Of a stretch of DNA of 37,581 bases, positions 7,779 to 17,469 are shown one piece after another. Position numbers and translations under genes: made by a program. The notes beneath the pieces were generated by a model. That model worked only from the letters and a program-made list of their open reading frames with translations, had not been told where the DNA came from and ran no database searches. Position 1 is the first letter of the stretch. Each line of letters opens with the position of its first letter. The DNA is from Xanthobacteraceae bacterium (lineage in GTDB: Bacteria; Pseudomonadota; Alphaproteobacteria; Rhizobiales; Xanthobacteraceae): contig JANQIP010000059.1 of NCBI GenBank assembly GCA_028282095.1, positions 1 through 37,581 on the forward strand, given 5' to 3'.

Positions 7779-9511
7779 ATCGCTTTGCCGGATTGCTCGA
7801 TCGTCTGGCCTATGAGCATGGCCGCAATGCCAAGCTGCGGCTCCTCACGGCGTATTTCCGCGCAACGCCCGATCCGGAGCGGGGTTATGCGCTCGCCGCG
7901 CTGACCGGCGCACTGTCCTTTCCCCATGCCAAGCCGGGCGTCATCCGCGCACTCATCTCGGAGCGCACGGACCCGGTCCTGTTCGCGCTGTCCTACGATT
8001 ATGTCGGCGACCTTTCCGAGACCGTGGCGCTGATGTGGCCTGATCCGAAACGGAGCGCGGCGGAAAGCGCCGAATCTCATGATCGACCCGGCACATCCCC
8101 CTCGCTCACGGAGGTGGTGACAAGGCTCGCCACGCTCGGCAAGAGCGAGCTCCCGGGTCAGCTCGCGCGCTGGCTCGATGCGCTGGACGAGACCGGGCGC
8201 TGGGCATTGTTGAAGCTCGTCACCGGCGCTTTGCGCGTCGGCGTCTCCGCGCGGCTTGCCAAAACCGCGGTCGCGGCACTTGGCGACAAGGACCCCGACG
8301 AGATCGAAATCCTGTGGCCATCCTTCTCACCGCCCTATGCCGATCTCTTCGCCTACGCCGAAGGGCGAATCGAAAAGCCGCTCATCACCGACCCTGTGCC
8401 GTTCCGTCCGCCCATGCTCTCGCATGCGATCGAGGACGGCGATTTCGCCAAGCTCGACCCGGCGGACTTCCTCGCGGAATGGAAGTGGGACGGTATCCGC
8501 GTGCAGGCGGTCGCAGGACAGCGTGCTGGCGGCGAACATGTTGCGCGCCTTTATTCACGCACCGGAGAGGACATCTCGCCGGCCTTTCCCGACCTCGTCG
8601 AAGCGCTTGGTTTCGACGGCGCGTTGGACGGCGAACTGCTGATCCGGCGCGAGCAACGCGTGCAGTCCTTTGCCGTGCTGCAGCAGCGGCTGAACCGCAA
8701 GACCGTCAGCGCAAAGCTTCTCGCCGAGTTTCCCGCGCATCTGCGGGTTTATGATCTTCTGGTCGAAGCCGGCGAGGATTTGCGCGAACAGCCCCTTTCG
8801 GTCAGGCGCGGCCGGCTGGAAGCGCTCGTTGCTCGGCTCGCTTCACCGCATATCGATCTTTCCCCGTCGATAGGCTTCGCCGATTGGGAAACGCTTGCCG
8901 CAGCGCGGGCGAACCCGGCCGCGGCCGGTGCCGGCATCGATGCCGATGCGGTCGAAGGCGTGATGATCAAGCGTCTGAACGCGCTATATCTGCCGGGGCG
9001 GCCAAAAGGCCTGTGGTGGAAGTGGAAGCGCGATCCTTTCGTGGTCGACGCCGTGCTGATGTACGCCCAGCGTGGTCACGGCAAGCGTTCGTCCTACTAT
9101 TCGGACTACACCTTCGGCCTGTGGACCAAGGGCGAAGCCGGTGACGAGCTCGTGCCCGTCGGCAAGGCCTATTTCGGGTTCACCGACGCCGAGCTCGGCG
9201 AGATCGACCGGTTTGTCCGGCGCAACACCACGGGCCGCTTCGGTCCGGTGCGCGAGGTGGTGCACGAAGACGAGCGCGGGCTCGTCTTTGAAGTGGCGTT
9301 CGAGGGCCTCCAACGCTCGACCCGCCATCGCTCCGGAATTGCAATGCGGTTCCCGCGCATCAGCCGGCTGCGTTTCGACAAGCCGCCGCGCGAGGCGGAC
9401 CGTTTGGAGCTTCTGCGGCGCATGCTGGACGCAGCCGAAGGAACGCCGTCCTCGGGCGCGAGCGCCGGCGCGCCGGCGATTGCCCGCACCGGACGGCGCA
9501 AGGGCGCCTGA
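7775..9511 (+). CDS. ATP-dependent DNA ligase (exonuclease-associated bacterial type)
   Basis: This ligase seals DNA nicks through an enzyme-adenylate intermediate. The 578-aa protein has an N-terminal DNA-binding domain (about 1-200), then adenylation motif I EWKWDGIRVQ with lysine 237, motif III GALDGELLIRR, motif IV EGVMIKRL, motif V WWKWKRDPF, and a C-terminal OB-fold (GKAYFGFTDAELGEIDRFV, then VFEVAFEGLQRSTRHRSG, and GIAMRFPRISRLR). It matches the class found next to the exonuclease, with helicase and phosphoesterase partners (TIGR04120 type, from memory). The start is the ATG at 7775, overlapping the exonuclease stop by 4 nt. The partner helicase and metallophosphoesterase genes do not follow; repeats and an unrelated small gene do. 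Confidence 0.95.
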   Translation: MNRFAGLLDRLAYEHGRNAKLRLLTAYFRATPDPERGYALAALTGALSFPHAKPGVIRALISERTDPVLFALSYDYVGDLSETVALMWPDPKRSAAESAESHDRPGTSPSLTEVVTRLATLGKSELPGQLARWLDALDETGRWALLKLVTGALRVGVSARLAKTAVAALGDKDPDEIEILWPSFSPPYADLFAYAEGRIEKPLITDPVPFRPPMLSHAIEDGDFAKLDPADFLAEWKWDGIRVQAVAGQRAGGEHVARLYSRTGEDISPAFPDLVEALGFDGALDGELLIRREQRVQSFAVLQQRLNRKTVSAKLLAEFPAHLRVYDLLVEAGEDLREQPLSVRRGRLEALVARLASPHIDLSPSIGFADWETLAAARANPAAAGAGIDADAVEGVMIKRLNALYLPGRPKGLWWKWKRDPFVVDAVLMYAQRGHGKRSSYYSDYTFGLWTKGEAGDELVPVGKAYFGFTDAELGEIDRFVRRNTTGRFGPVREVVHEDERGLVFEVAFEGLQRSTRHRSGIAMRFPRISRLRFDKPPREADRLELLRRMLDAAEGTPSSGASAGAPAIARTGRRKGA

Positions 9512-9548
9512 GCGCGAATGCTGCTATAAGCTTCAACGCGATTCAGTG

Positions 9549-9702
9549 GAGCACGATCGTTTCAATCTGAATGGATCGCGCTCTAGTGTCCCGACTCTGA
9601 CGGTCCGACCCCGGACCGTCAGCCCGGAACACTAGTTAACTCGATGCTTTGTGATGCGGCACCAACACGATGAGACGAGCTCAAGCGTTGGTGCCGCATC
9701 AC
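9549..9702 (-). repeat. A hairpin followed by a complete CD element (inverted)
   Basis: The A hairpin at 9549-9583 (GAGCACGATCG / GGATCGCGCTC) abuts a D module at 9583-9635 whose arms are CTAGTGTCCCG/CCGGAACACTAG outside and CTGACGGTCCG/CGGACCGTCAG inside. A 15-nt linker (TTAACTCGATGCTTT) leads to a C module at 9651-9702, with arms GTGATGCGGCACCAAC and GTTGGTGCCGCATCAC. D-linker-C is one element of about 120 bp, and the same element lies in opposite orientation at 10223-10345, on the other side of the small gene 9719-9991. Confidence 0.9.
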
Positions 9703-9718
9703 TAGCGGAGCCGATGAC

Positions 9719-9991
9719 ATGCCCAACCCGGAAATCGCCCGTTTTCTCGGCGGGTCACCCTTGTCCGTCGCCATACGGCTCGTGCTCCTGTCGATCCTCG
9801 TCGGAGCGATCCTCTCGGCGATCGGGTTCGATCCGTGGAACCTGGTCGAGAGCATTCAGATTCTGATCGAGGGCGTCTGGAACATGGGCTTCGATGCCGT
9901 GGTCTGGGTTTGGCGCTATTTCCTGCTCGGGGCCGTGATTGTCATCCCGGTCTGGCTGGTCGTCCGGCTGGCAAAACGCGCGGACCGCTGA
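9719..9991 (+). CDS. Small two-TM membrane protein (DUF6460-like)
   Basis: This 90-aa protein has two hydrophobic segments, at about residues 17-37 (VAIRLVLLSILVGAILSAIG) and 66-84 (FLLGAVIVIPVWLVVRLAK), joined by an amphipathic stretch (NLVESIQILIEGVWNMGFDA). The pattern FLGGSPLSV...NMGFDA...GAVIVIPVWLVVR recalls a rhizobial family of unknown function that I believe is DUF6460; this assignment is from memory. Function is unknown; inner-membrane location is likely, with a basic C-terminus probably in the cytoplasm. The gene begins 17 nt after a C hairpin and is flanked by inverted CD elements, giving the arrangement of a small composite cassette. No strong ribosome-binding site is seen beyond GGAG at about 9706-9709. 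Confidence 0.75.
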   Translation: MPNPEIARFLGGSPLSVAIRLVLLSILVGAILSAIGFDPWNLVESIQILIEGVWNMGFDAVVWVWRYFLLGAVIVIPVWLVVRLAKRADR

Positions 9992-10042
9992 GGGCGATCG
10001 GCGTTTGTCCGGCGCAAGCAGGCAGTGACGTGGTTGTTGGTC

Positions 10043-10113
10043 CGTTCGTCCCCGCGAAAGCGGGGAACCAGATGCACCGCCAAGGGGATTCCCGCTTTCG
10101 CGGGAATGAACGA
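10043..10113 (+). repeat. E module: paired GC-rich palindromes
   Basis: CGTTCGTCCCCGCGAAAGCG begins a unit of two facing palindromes (CCCCGCGAAAGCGGGG and CCCGCTTTCGCGGG) about 30 nt apart, ending in GGAATGAACG. The whole unit is itself an imperfect inverted repeat. Similar units lie at 17134-17202 and 25753-25827. This type of repeat is widespread in proteobacterial intergenic DNA. Confidence 0.85.
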
Positions 10114-10121
10114 AATCTATA

Positions 10122-10345
10122 GAGCGTGATCCCGAAAGTTGGCGGGCTTTTCGGACAAGATCATGCGGCAAGACCAAAGAGGAAGAGCGCGCGACCGATT
10201 CGCCTTGAATCAATCGCGCTCCAGTGATGCGGCACCAACGCTTGGGCTCGTCTCATCGTGTTGGTGCCGCATCACAAAGCACCAGATTAGCTAGTATTCC
10301 GGGCTGACGGTCCGGGATCGGACCGTCAGAGAAGGAAACACTAGC
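10122..10345 (+). repeat. BA element directly joined to a CD element
   Basis: B at 10122-10168 (GCGTGATC/GATCATGC, with a wobble), linker, and A at 10185-10222 (GAATCAATCGCGCTC right arm) form a 101-bp BA element. It touches C at 10223-10275 (AGTGATGCGGCACCAAC / GTTGGTGCCGCATCAC). A 15-nt linker (AAAGCACCAGATTAG) follows, then D at 10291-10345 (CTAGTATTCCGGGCTGACGG, pairing with CCGTCAG...ACACTAG). C, linker and D are the reverse complement in order and length of the copy at 9583-9702. The unit fills the space between the two-TM gene and the S24 regulator. Confidence 0.9.
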
Positions 10346-10473
10346 GGCAACCTGAAAACAATTTAACCGTGTATTGGCTGTTGACTGCCCCTTAAGATTT
10401 GTGGCGTCATCAGGCTAAAATTCCTATGGTTAAGATCATTTCCACACTCTCGACGCAGGCGCGAGCGCTGCGT

Positions 10474-10479
10474 GGGAGG
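10474..10479 (+). promoter_or_regulatory. Ribosome-binding site deciding the S24 regulator start
   Basis: GGGAGG stands 6 nt before the ATG at 10486 and supports that start over in-frame starts up to 29 codons upstream. The upstream 10346-10473 is AT-richer than its surroundings (AACAATTTAACCGTGTATTG), as expected for a promoter, but I cannot place -35 and -10 boxes with confidence. Confidence 0.7.
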
Positions 10480-10485
10480 TTGCCG

Positions 10486-11115
10486 ATGCTGACCCATGCT
10501 CAGATCTGGACGGCGCTCGACCGCCTTGCCGCGCGTTCCGGCTTGTCGCCCTCCGGGCTTGCCAAGCGCGCCGGACTCGACCCGACGACCTTCAACAAGT
10601 CGAAACGCATCACACCGGATGGGCGCGCGCGCTGGCCCTCAACCGAGTCGGTTGCAAAATCACTGGCGGCAACCGAGACGACGGTGGAGGAGTTCGTCAA
10701 GCTGATCACCGATCAGCGCCGGTCCGCCGAGCGGGCGGTGCCGCTGATCGGCTTCTCGGAAGCGGGTGTCGGCGGGTTTTTCGACGAGGTAGGTTTGCCG
10801 ATTGGCAGGGGTTGGGACGAAATCCCCTTCCCGGCGGTCGAAGACGAGCACGCTTATGCGTTGGAAATTTCGGGCGACCAGATGCAACCCGCTTATCGCG
10901 ACGGAACGGTGATCATCGTCTCGCCGACGGCGCCGATCCGCCGCGGCGACCGCGTTGTGGTCCGGACCAGGGACGGTGCGGTCATGGCTGAAGAACTCAA
11001 GCGCAAGACGGCGAAGACGCTGGAGCTAAAATCGCTCAACCCCGGGCAATCCGATCGTGCCTTCCCGGCCGAGGACGTGCTGTGGATCGCCCGTGTCCTG
11101 TGGGCGAGCCAATGA
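10486..11115 (+). CDS. HTH/S24-like regulator lacking the Ser-Lys catalytic dyad
   Basis: This 209-aa protein has an N-terminal helix-turn-helix (about 1-75, with GLSPSGLAKRAGLDPTTFNK) and a C-terminal LexA/CI-type S24 domain (about 85-209). S24 repressors self-cleave using a Ser in GDSM and a Lys one strand later. Here the first position reads ISGDQMQPAYRDG, so Ser is Gln132, and the lysine region reads AVMAEELKRK, with Glu169 at the expected Lys. An Ala-Gly pair (SEAGVGG, 93-94) is present where cleavage would occur. Both codons are clear in the DNA (CAG and GAA). The protein should therefore bind DNA and dimerise but not autocleave, so SOS-type switching is unlikely. Its stop overlaps the methyltransferase start (ATGA). 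No phage genes are nearby. Confidence 0.88.
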   Translation: MLTHAQIWTALDRLAARSGLSPSGLAKRAGLDPTTFNKSKRITPDGRARWPSTESVAKSLAATETTVEEFVKLITDQRRSAERAVPLIGFSEAGVGGFFDEVGLPIGRGWDEIPFPAVEDEHAYALEISGDQMQPAYRDGTVIIVSPTAPIRRGDRVVVRTRDGAVMAEELKRKTAKTLELKSLNPGQSDRAFPAEDVLWIARVLWASQ

Positions 11116-11939
11116 GCGGCACCGGCGCTCCGCAAGACGCCTATGTTCACGGCTATTCGGGACCCGAACATCAGCGCCTGCTCGACCAGGCCGCCACCTT
11201 GGCCGAGTTGCTCCATCACGACACCGTCTTCCCCGCAGGCGCCGACGTGCTCGAGGCCGGATGCGGCGTCGGGGCGCAAACGATCACCATCGCCGGCCAA
11301 AATCCGGGGGCGCGGATTCGATCGGCGGACATTTCGGCGCTGTCGCTGAAAGCCGCCAAGACCCGAATCGAACACGCGGGGCTGAGCAATGTCGACTTCC
11401 TGCAGGCCGACATTTTCAATCTGCCGTTCCGGACGCAGAGCTTCGACCATGTCTTCGTGTGTTTCGTTCTCGAACACCTGCGCGATCCGCTCGCCGCGCT
11501 TGCCCACCTCAAACGGCTGCTGAAACCCGACGGCACGATCACCGCGATCGAGGGCGACCACCGCTCCGCCTATTTCCACCCCGACAGCGCCGCCGCGCAA
11601 CGCACCATCCAGTGCCTTATCGACATCCAGGCGGCCATGGGCGGCGATTCCCTGATCGGGCGGCGCCTCTATCCGCTGTTCGTCGAAGCGGGCTTTGCCG
11701 ATGTCACGGTGTCGCCGCGCATGGTCTATGCCGATGCGAGCCGCCCGCTGATGGTCGACGGGTTCACCCGCAAGACCTTCAACGCCATGGTGGAAGGGGT
11801 GCGCGAGGAAGCGCTTGCCCGTGGCCTGATCGATCCGCAGGCCTGGGACGAAGGCATCCGCGACCTTCACCGAACCGCCGAGCCCGACGGAGTATTCTGC
11901 TACACCTTCTTCAAGGTGGTGGCGACGGCCGCGGGCTGA
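11112..11939 (+). CDS. Class I SAM-dependent methyltransferase
   Basis: This 275-aa Rossmann-fold methyltransferase has motif I VLEAGCGVGAQT (SAM binding), a motif II-like acidic position SADISALSLKAAK, LQADIFNLPF, and the methyltransferase-11-type block FDHVFVCFVLEHLRDPLAAL followed by LKPDGTITAIEGD. A C-terminal extension (about 190-275) with DGFTRKTFNAM and FCYTFFKVVA probably forms the substrate lid. The substrate is not evident; the resemblance is to UbiE/small-molecule methyltransferases. The start is the ATG at 11112, overlapping the S24 regulator stop by 4 nt, which implies co-translation with that regulator. The gene is followed by a B hairpin 45 nt after its stop. Confidence 0.88.
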   Translation: MSGTGAPQDAYVHGYSGPEHQRLLDQAATLAELLHHDTVFPAGADVLEAGCGVGAQTITIAGQNPGARIRSADISALSLKAAKTRIEHAGLSNVDFLQADIFNLPFRTQSFDHVFVCFVLEHLRDPLAALAHLKRLLKPDGTITAIEGDHRSAYFHPDSAAAQRTIQCLIDIQAAMGGDSLIGRRLYPLFVEAGFADVTVSPRMVYADASRPLMVDGFTRKTFNAMVEGVREEALARGLIDPQAWDEGIRDLHRTAEPDGVFCYTFFKVVATAAG

Positions 11940-11984
11940 TTGCCTTTCTGGTCCCGTTACGAATTTGCCTCTGTGTCTTCGTTC

Positions 11985-12029
11985 GCATGATCTTGTCCGA
12001 AAAGTCTCCAACTTTTCGGGATCATGCTC
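11985..12029 (-). repeat. Single B hairpin
   Basis: GCATGATCTTGTCCGAAAAG pairs with CTTTTCGGGATCATGC around TCTCCAA-type loop sequence. It lies 46 nt after the methyltransferase stop. Linker remnants (TGTGTCTTCGTTC) precede it. The 12030-12156 stretch between it and the next B copies has a 6-bp GGGCGG/CCGCCC stem (12077-12100) and no gene. No sigma-32-like promoter was convincingly seen there. Confidence 0.85.
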
Positions 12030-12156
12030 TCCTGCTCCCCCTTCCAGGCGGACCGGGTGCGCCTTACATCTCAAGCGGGCGGTGCCTTTGTGGGCCGCCC
12101 AAGCGTTATTACGGGCATCGTTCCGGTGCCCATGACGAGATCGGGCCGCGCTGCAG

Positions 12157-12258
12157 GAGCATGACCCCGAAAAGTTGCAGACTATTCGGAGAAGGTCATG
12201 CGACCCAGCAAGAGCATGACCCCGAAAAGTTGCAGGCTTTTCGGAAAGAGTCATGCGA
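12157..12258 (+). repeat. Two B hairpins in the clpB leader, with compensatory changes
   Basis: Copies lie at 12157-12202 and 12212-12258, 55 nt apart. The outer arms are GCATGACC/GGTCATGC in the first and GCATGAC/GTCATGC in the second, whereas other copies use GCATGATC/GATCATGC. The T-to-C change on one arm is matched by A-to-G on the other, so pairing is preserved. The second ends 22 nt before the clpB ribosome-binding site (AAGGAG, 12280-12285), so any upstream promoter transcribes through both hairpins. Confidence 0.9.
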
Positions 12259-12291
12259 CCGACAAGAGCCGGGCGGCCGAAGGAGAGGGCG

Positions 12292-14892
<2,601 letters not shown>

Positions 14893-14995
14893 CAACGCGG
14901 GCGCCGGCCGAGGGGATCTCATCTCGATGGGACCCCTCACCATTGCGTTCATTGACGCGAAAGCAGGAAACCGGCCTTCTTGAATCATCCGCACA

Positions 14996-15026
14996 TCATC
15001 CTCCCCCGCGCAGCGGGGGAGGATGA
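14996..15026. terminator. Perfect 14-bp stem, terminator-like or repeat
   Basis: TCATCCTCCCCCGC, loop GCA, then GCGGGGGAGGATGA: a perfect 14-bp inverted repeat 104 nt after the clpB stop. It lacks a T-run on either side, so intrinsic termination is uncertain. GC-rich stems of this kind are common intergenic repeats in rhizobia. Confidence 0.5.
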
Positions 15027-15059
15027 ATTGCGACCCGCGCCTTGTCCGTGTTCAGCCGC

Positions 15060-15100
15060 AGGACCTTGTCAAAATGCCCGCCAACTTCTCGTGATCCTAC
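15060..15100 (-). repeat. Degenerate B module
   Basis: GGACCTTGTCAAAATGCCCG followed by CCAACTTCTCGTGATCCTAC aligns along its length with a minus-oriented B module, but both stems are decayed. It ends 4 nt before the start of the Uma2 gene. Confidence 0.55.
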
Positions 15101-15103
15101 CAA

Positions 15104-15673
15104 ATGACCACGGCGATCCCGAACGCGCGCATGAATGTCGACGAGTTCCTCGCCTGGGCCGAAGCGCAACCCGGCCGCTACGAGCTCTACAATGGCGCCC
15201 TCTATCCGCTGACGCCGGAGCGCGTCGCGCATGCCAGATTAAAGTTCGCGGTTCAGAAGGAGCTTGAGGCCGCAATCCGCAAAGCCGGCTTGCCCTGCCA
15301 CATGCTGCCGGACGGCATGACCGTGCGCGTTGCCGATGACACGGCGCATGAGCCGGATGCTCTGGTCTATTGCGGGCCTGAACTGCCGCCCTCCGCCGTC
15401 GAAGTTCCGAGCCCGGTGATCGTCGTCGAGGTGCTCTCGCCCTCGACACGCTTCATCGATGCTTCGGCCAAGCTCGCCGGCTATTTCCGCCTGCCAAGCG
15501 TTGCGCATTACCTGATCTTCGATCCCGATCGGCCGGTCGTCGTCCATCACGCGCGCGGCAGGGGCGATGCCATTCTCACCCACATTGTCGGTGACGGCAC
15601 GATCCGGCTCGATCCGCCCGGATTTGCGATCGACCTGCGCTGCGTGATCGGATCGGTGGGCGAGCGCGGCTGA
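15104..15673 (+). CDS. Uma2-family (DUF820) restriction-endonuclease-fold protein
   Basis: This 189-aa protein belongs to the Uma2/DUF820 family, which has a PD-(D/E)xK nuclease-like fold and is abundant in cyanobacteria and scattered in proteobacteria; its biological role is not settled. Typical blocks are MNVDEFLAWAEAQPGRYELY (MTVEEFLxx...YELxxG in the family), HEPDALVYC with the metal-binding Asp, VIVVEVLSPSTRFIDASAKL with the Glu, and AGYFRLPSVAHYLIFDPD. No toxin-antitoxin partner or restriction gene is adjacent. The ATG at 15104 is chosen; a second in-frame Met (MNVDEF) lies nine codons later. The start is 4 nt from a decayed B module. Confidence 0.88.
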   Translation: MTTAIPNARMNVDEFLAWAEAQPGRYELYNGALYPLTPERVAHARLKFAVQKELEAAIRKAGLPCHMLPDGMTVRVADDTAHEPDALVYCGPELPPSAVEVPSPVIVVEVLSPSTRFIDASAKLAGYFRLPSVAHYLIFDPDRPVVVHHARGRGDAILTHIVGDGTIRLDPPGFAIDLRCVIGSVGERG

Positions 15674-16191
15674 CGAAGGGGTCGGTCGCCAAGCACCTCA
15701 TAGATAGGAAAGCACGAGATAGGCGTTGAGCAGGATCATCGTCCGCTCGTTTCCGCGAGAACGAAGATCGAGTTTCGTAAGATCGTCACATACACGGGAC
15801 ACGAGCGCGTGGTTTGACCTTGAAGTCTCCTAACATTTGAACAATTACAAGCCTGGGCCATTCAAGAGCCGTGTGCCCGCCCACAAAGCCAAGCGCGACA
15901 AAAACAGGCTTGAGGAGAACCGCCAAGCCGCATAACGTCACCCACAGGCAACGCCCGTCCCGCCAGGTTCAACAAACGCAGGACATCCTCGCGATTAGCG
16001 CGCTTCGTTCATTCGATCGCCGCCGGCTGCAACGCTCGACGAACCGCGTCTGCCGGCGGCCAGATGCTGAGCAAGGCGAGGATGGCCCAGCGCGGTCGGC
16101 CGCGCCAATAGGCCCGTCATTCTGGAATTTGGATCCAACCCGCGATGCCAGCTCGCGAAACCGGCCCAAAAACTCATAGGAGATAGATGCG
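15674..16191. other. Gene-free stretch before the flavodoxin
   Basis: This 518-nt stretch has no frame that I can relate to a protein family. Open frames exist on both strands at about 15870-16180, but their composition is Arg/Ser/Pro-rich and looks like high-GC noise. A run near 16111-16140 (TTCTGGAATTTGGATCCAAC) resembles tails of common intergenic repeats. The 15740-15860 part is less GC-rich and may hold the flavodoxin promoter. AGGAGA at 16178-16183 is the ribosome-binding site of the next gene. Confidence 0.5.
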
Positions 16192-16719
16192 ATGGCTCTT
16201 TCGATGGCGATCTTCTACGGCTCAAGTACCGGCAATACCGAAAAGGCGGCGCAAAAGATCAAAAAAGAACTGGGCGACCTGGTATCGCACATAGCCGATG
16301 TCGCCAACGCCGATCCCAAGGACCTGGAGAACTACGACTTGTTGTTTCTCGGTGTTCCCACTTGGAACGTCGGTGAGATGCAAGAAGACTGGGAGAGTTT
16401 CATTCCGCGCATGCAAGGACTCGATCTCTCGGGCAAGAAAGTCGCTTTTTTCGGGCTGGGAGACGCCGTCGGCTATCCCGAGAATTTCCTCGATGCGATG
16501 GGGGAGTTGTGGGGCGCTGTGCAGATGCTCGGCAACCCGGAGCTGATCGGCACCTGGCCGAAGGAAGGCTACGCGTTCGATCAATCGAAGGGAATGTACG
16601 ACAGCGACCACTTGCTCGGGCTTGGCCTCGACGAAGACAACGAATCAAACCTCACCGACAAACGGATCAAAGCCTGGCTGCCAAAAGTGATGCAGGATGC
16701 CGGGCTGCAGACTGCCTGA
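16192..16719 (+). CDS. fldA: Long-chain flavodoxin
   Basis: This FMN-containing electron carrier typically replaces ferredoxin under iron limitation. The 175-aa length and sequence match long-chain flavodoxins: the FMN-phosphate loop SSTGNTE (residues 11-17), the 60s loop VPTWNVGEMQEDW with the stacking Trp, the 90s loop GLGDAVGYPENFLDAMG with the stacking Tyr, and an acidic C-terminal half (LGLGLDEDNESNLTDKRIKAWL). AGGAGA stands 8 nt before the ATG at 16192. It is a single gene, with no nif or iron genes adjacent. The ferredoxin-NADP reductase at 26039-26821 in the same window is a plausible redox partner but is not linked in an operon. I could not see a clear iron-responsive operator upstream. 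Confidence 0.92.
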   Translation: MALSMAIFYGSSTGNTEKAAQKIKKELGDLVSHIADVANADPKDLENYDLLFLGVPTWNVGEMQEDWESFIPRMQGLDLSGKKVAFFGLGDAVGYPENFLDAMGELWGAVQMLGNPELIGTWPKEGYAFDQSKGMYDSDHLLGLGLDEDNESNLTDKRIKAWLPKVMQDAGLQTA

Positions 16720-16745
16720 CGCGCGACCATGTATGCCGGTCCCGG

Positions 16746-17012
16746 CGGATTAGTTTGTTAACAAACTATTCCGCGGTCTGCGGCCGCCGCTCTCTCCCCC
16801 GCGCCGAACGCGGGTTTTCCCGTGTTCGGCTCCGTTTCGAGTGGCCCAAGTCGGGCACACCCGACTTGGGCTGGGCGAAGGCGGGAGGGGGCTATTTCGA
16901 CAACACCGCCCCCCAATGGTGAGGAACGCAGCGACGCTGCGCGTCTGGCCATGCGGTTTTTGAGCCACCCGATCCACGGGTTCCTCGGGACGAGTCGTCT
17001 CCTCCACGACTC
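16746..17012. repeat. Cluster of five unlike hairpins
   Basis: Within 270 nt after the flavodoxin stop lie five inverted repeats: 16746-16773 (TTAGTTTG TTAACAAACTA core, 18-bp palindrome), 16803-16830 (12-bp arms GCCGAACGCGGG/CCCGTGTTCGGC, TTTT loop, one mismatch), 16844-16871 (perfect 12-bp GCCCAAGTCGGG/CCCGACTTGGGC, CACA loop), 16927-16941 (CGCAGCG A CGCTGCG) and 16992-17012 (GAGTCGT/ACGACTC, 7-nt loop). Their arms are unrelated to each other. The first resembles the stem at 25612-25647. This may be a structured RNA, a composite repeat, or a chain of terminators. Reading frames here look spurious. Confidence 0.75.
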
Positions 17013-17030
17013 CTCCCGGATTGCGCGAAT

Positions 17031-17202
17031 GCGATCGAGTTCAGGTTGAATCAACCGCGCTCGATTTCCCTTCGTTTTGTCGTATCATATTGTCCGAAAA
17101 GCCCGTCAGCTTTTCGGCACATGCTTCCCTTCTGTTCTTTCCCGCGAAAGCGGGAATCCGCTTTGGCCGCGCATCTGGTTCCCGCTTTGCGGAGACGAAC
17201 GG
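17031..17202 (-). repeat. BA element (inverted, decayed) followed by an E module
   Basis: A at 17031-17062 (GCGATCGAGTTCAGGTTGAA, then TCAACCGCGCTCG), linker (TTCGTTTTGTCG) and a decayed B at 17081-17125 (CCGAAAAGC/GCTTTTCGG stem kept, outer arms eroded) form one BA copy in minus orientation. An E module follows at 17134-17202 (CCCGCGAAAGCGGG, then CCCGCTTTGCGG). The 17203-17469 stretch up to the serine hydrolase holds no recognised gene. Confidence 0.8.
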
Positions 17203-17469
17203 GCTTAGTGCATTCAGAGTCGCGCCGCAGAAAGACGGCGCGTCATCCCCGCGGGCCGAGGGGCCGCACTCCCTCAGCCCTATCCTTCCGACCGATCCGC
17301 GGCAGCCCGCGCCGAAACGCCAATCCCGGCTTTGGTGCACGACCCTGTCAGCGGCGGCTACTTAGTCCCCATGCGCCGCCGCAAGAACAATTATTCCGTG
17401 CCAGTGCATGTGGCAAAGGTGGAGGCACCGGGTCGGCGCCAGTGCTTCGCGAGCTGCAAGGAGGCCGAC

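Noticed and set aside
10486..11939. S24 regulator as evidence of a prophage
   Set aside because: No integrase, structural or replication phage genes in the window, and the gene is coupled to a methyltransferase with host-like composition.
11941..12156. A sigma-32 promoter for clpB
   Set aside because: No convincing CTTGAA/CCCAT-like pair at proper spacing was found, so none is annotated.
16750..17054. Several open frames of 75-100 codons on both strands
   Set aside because: They lie in the hairpin cluster, have low-complexity Arg/Ser/Pro content, and have no supporting ribosome-binding sites.
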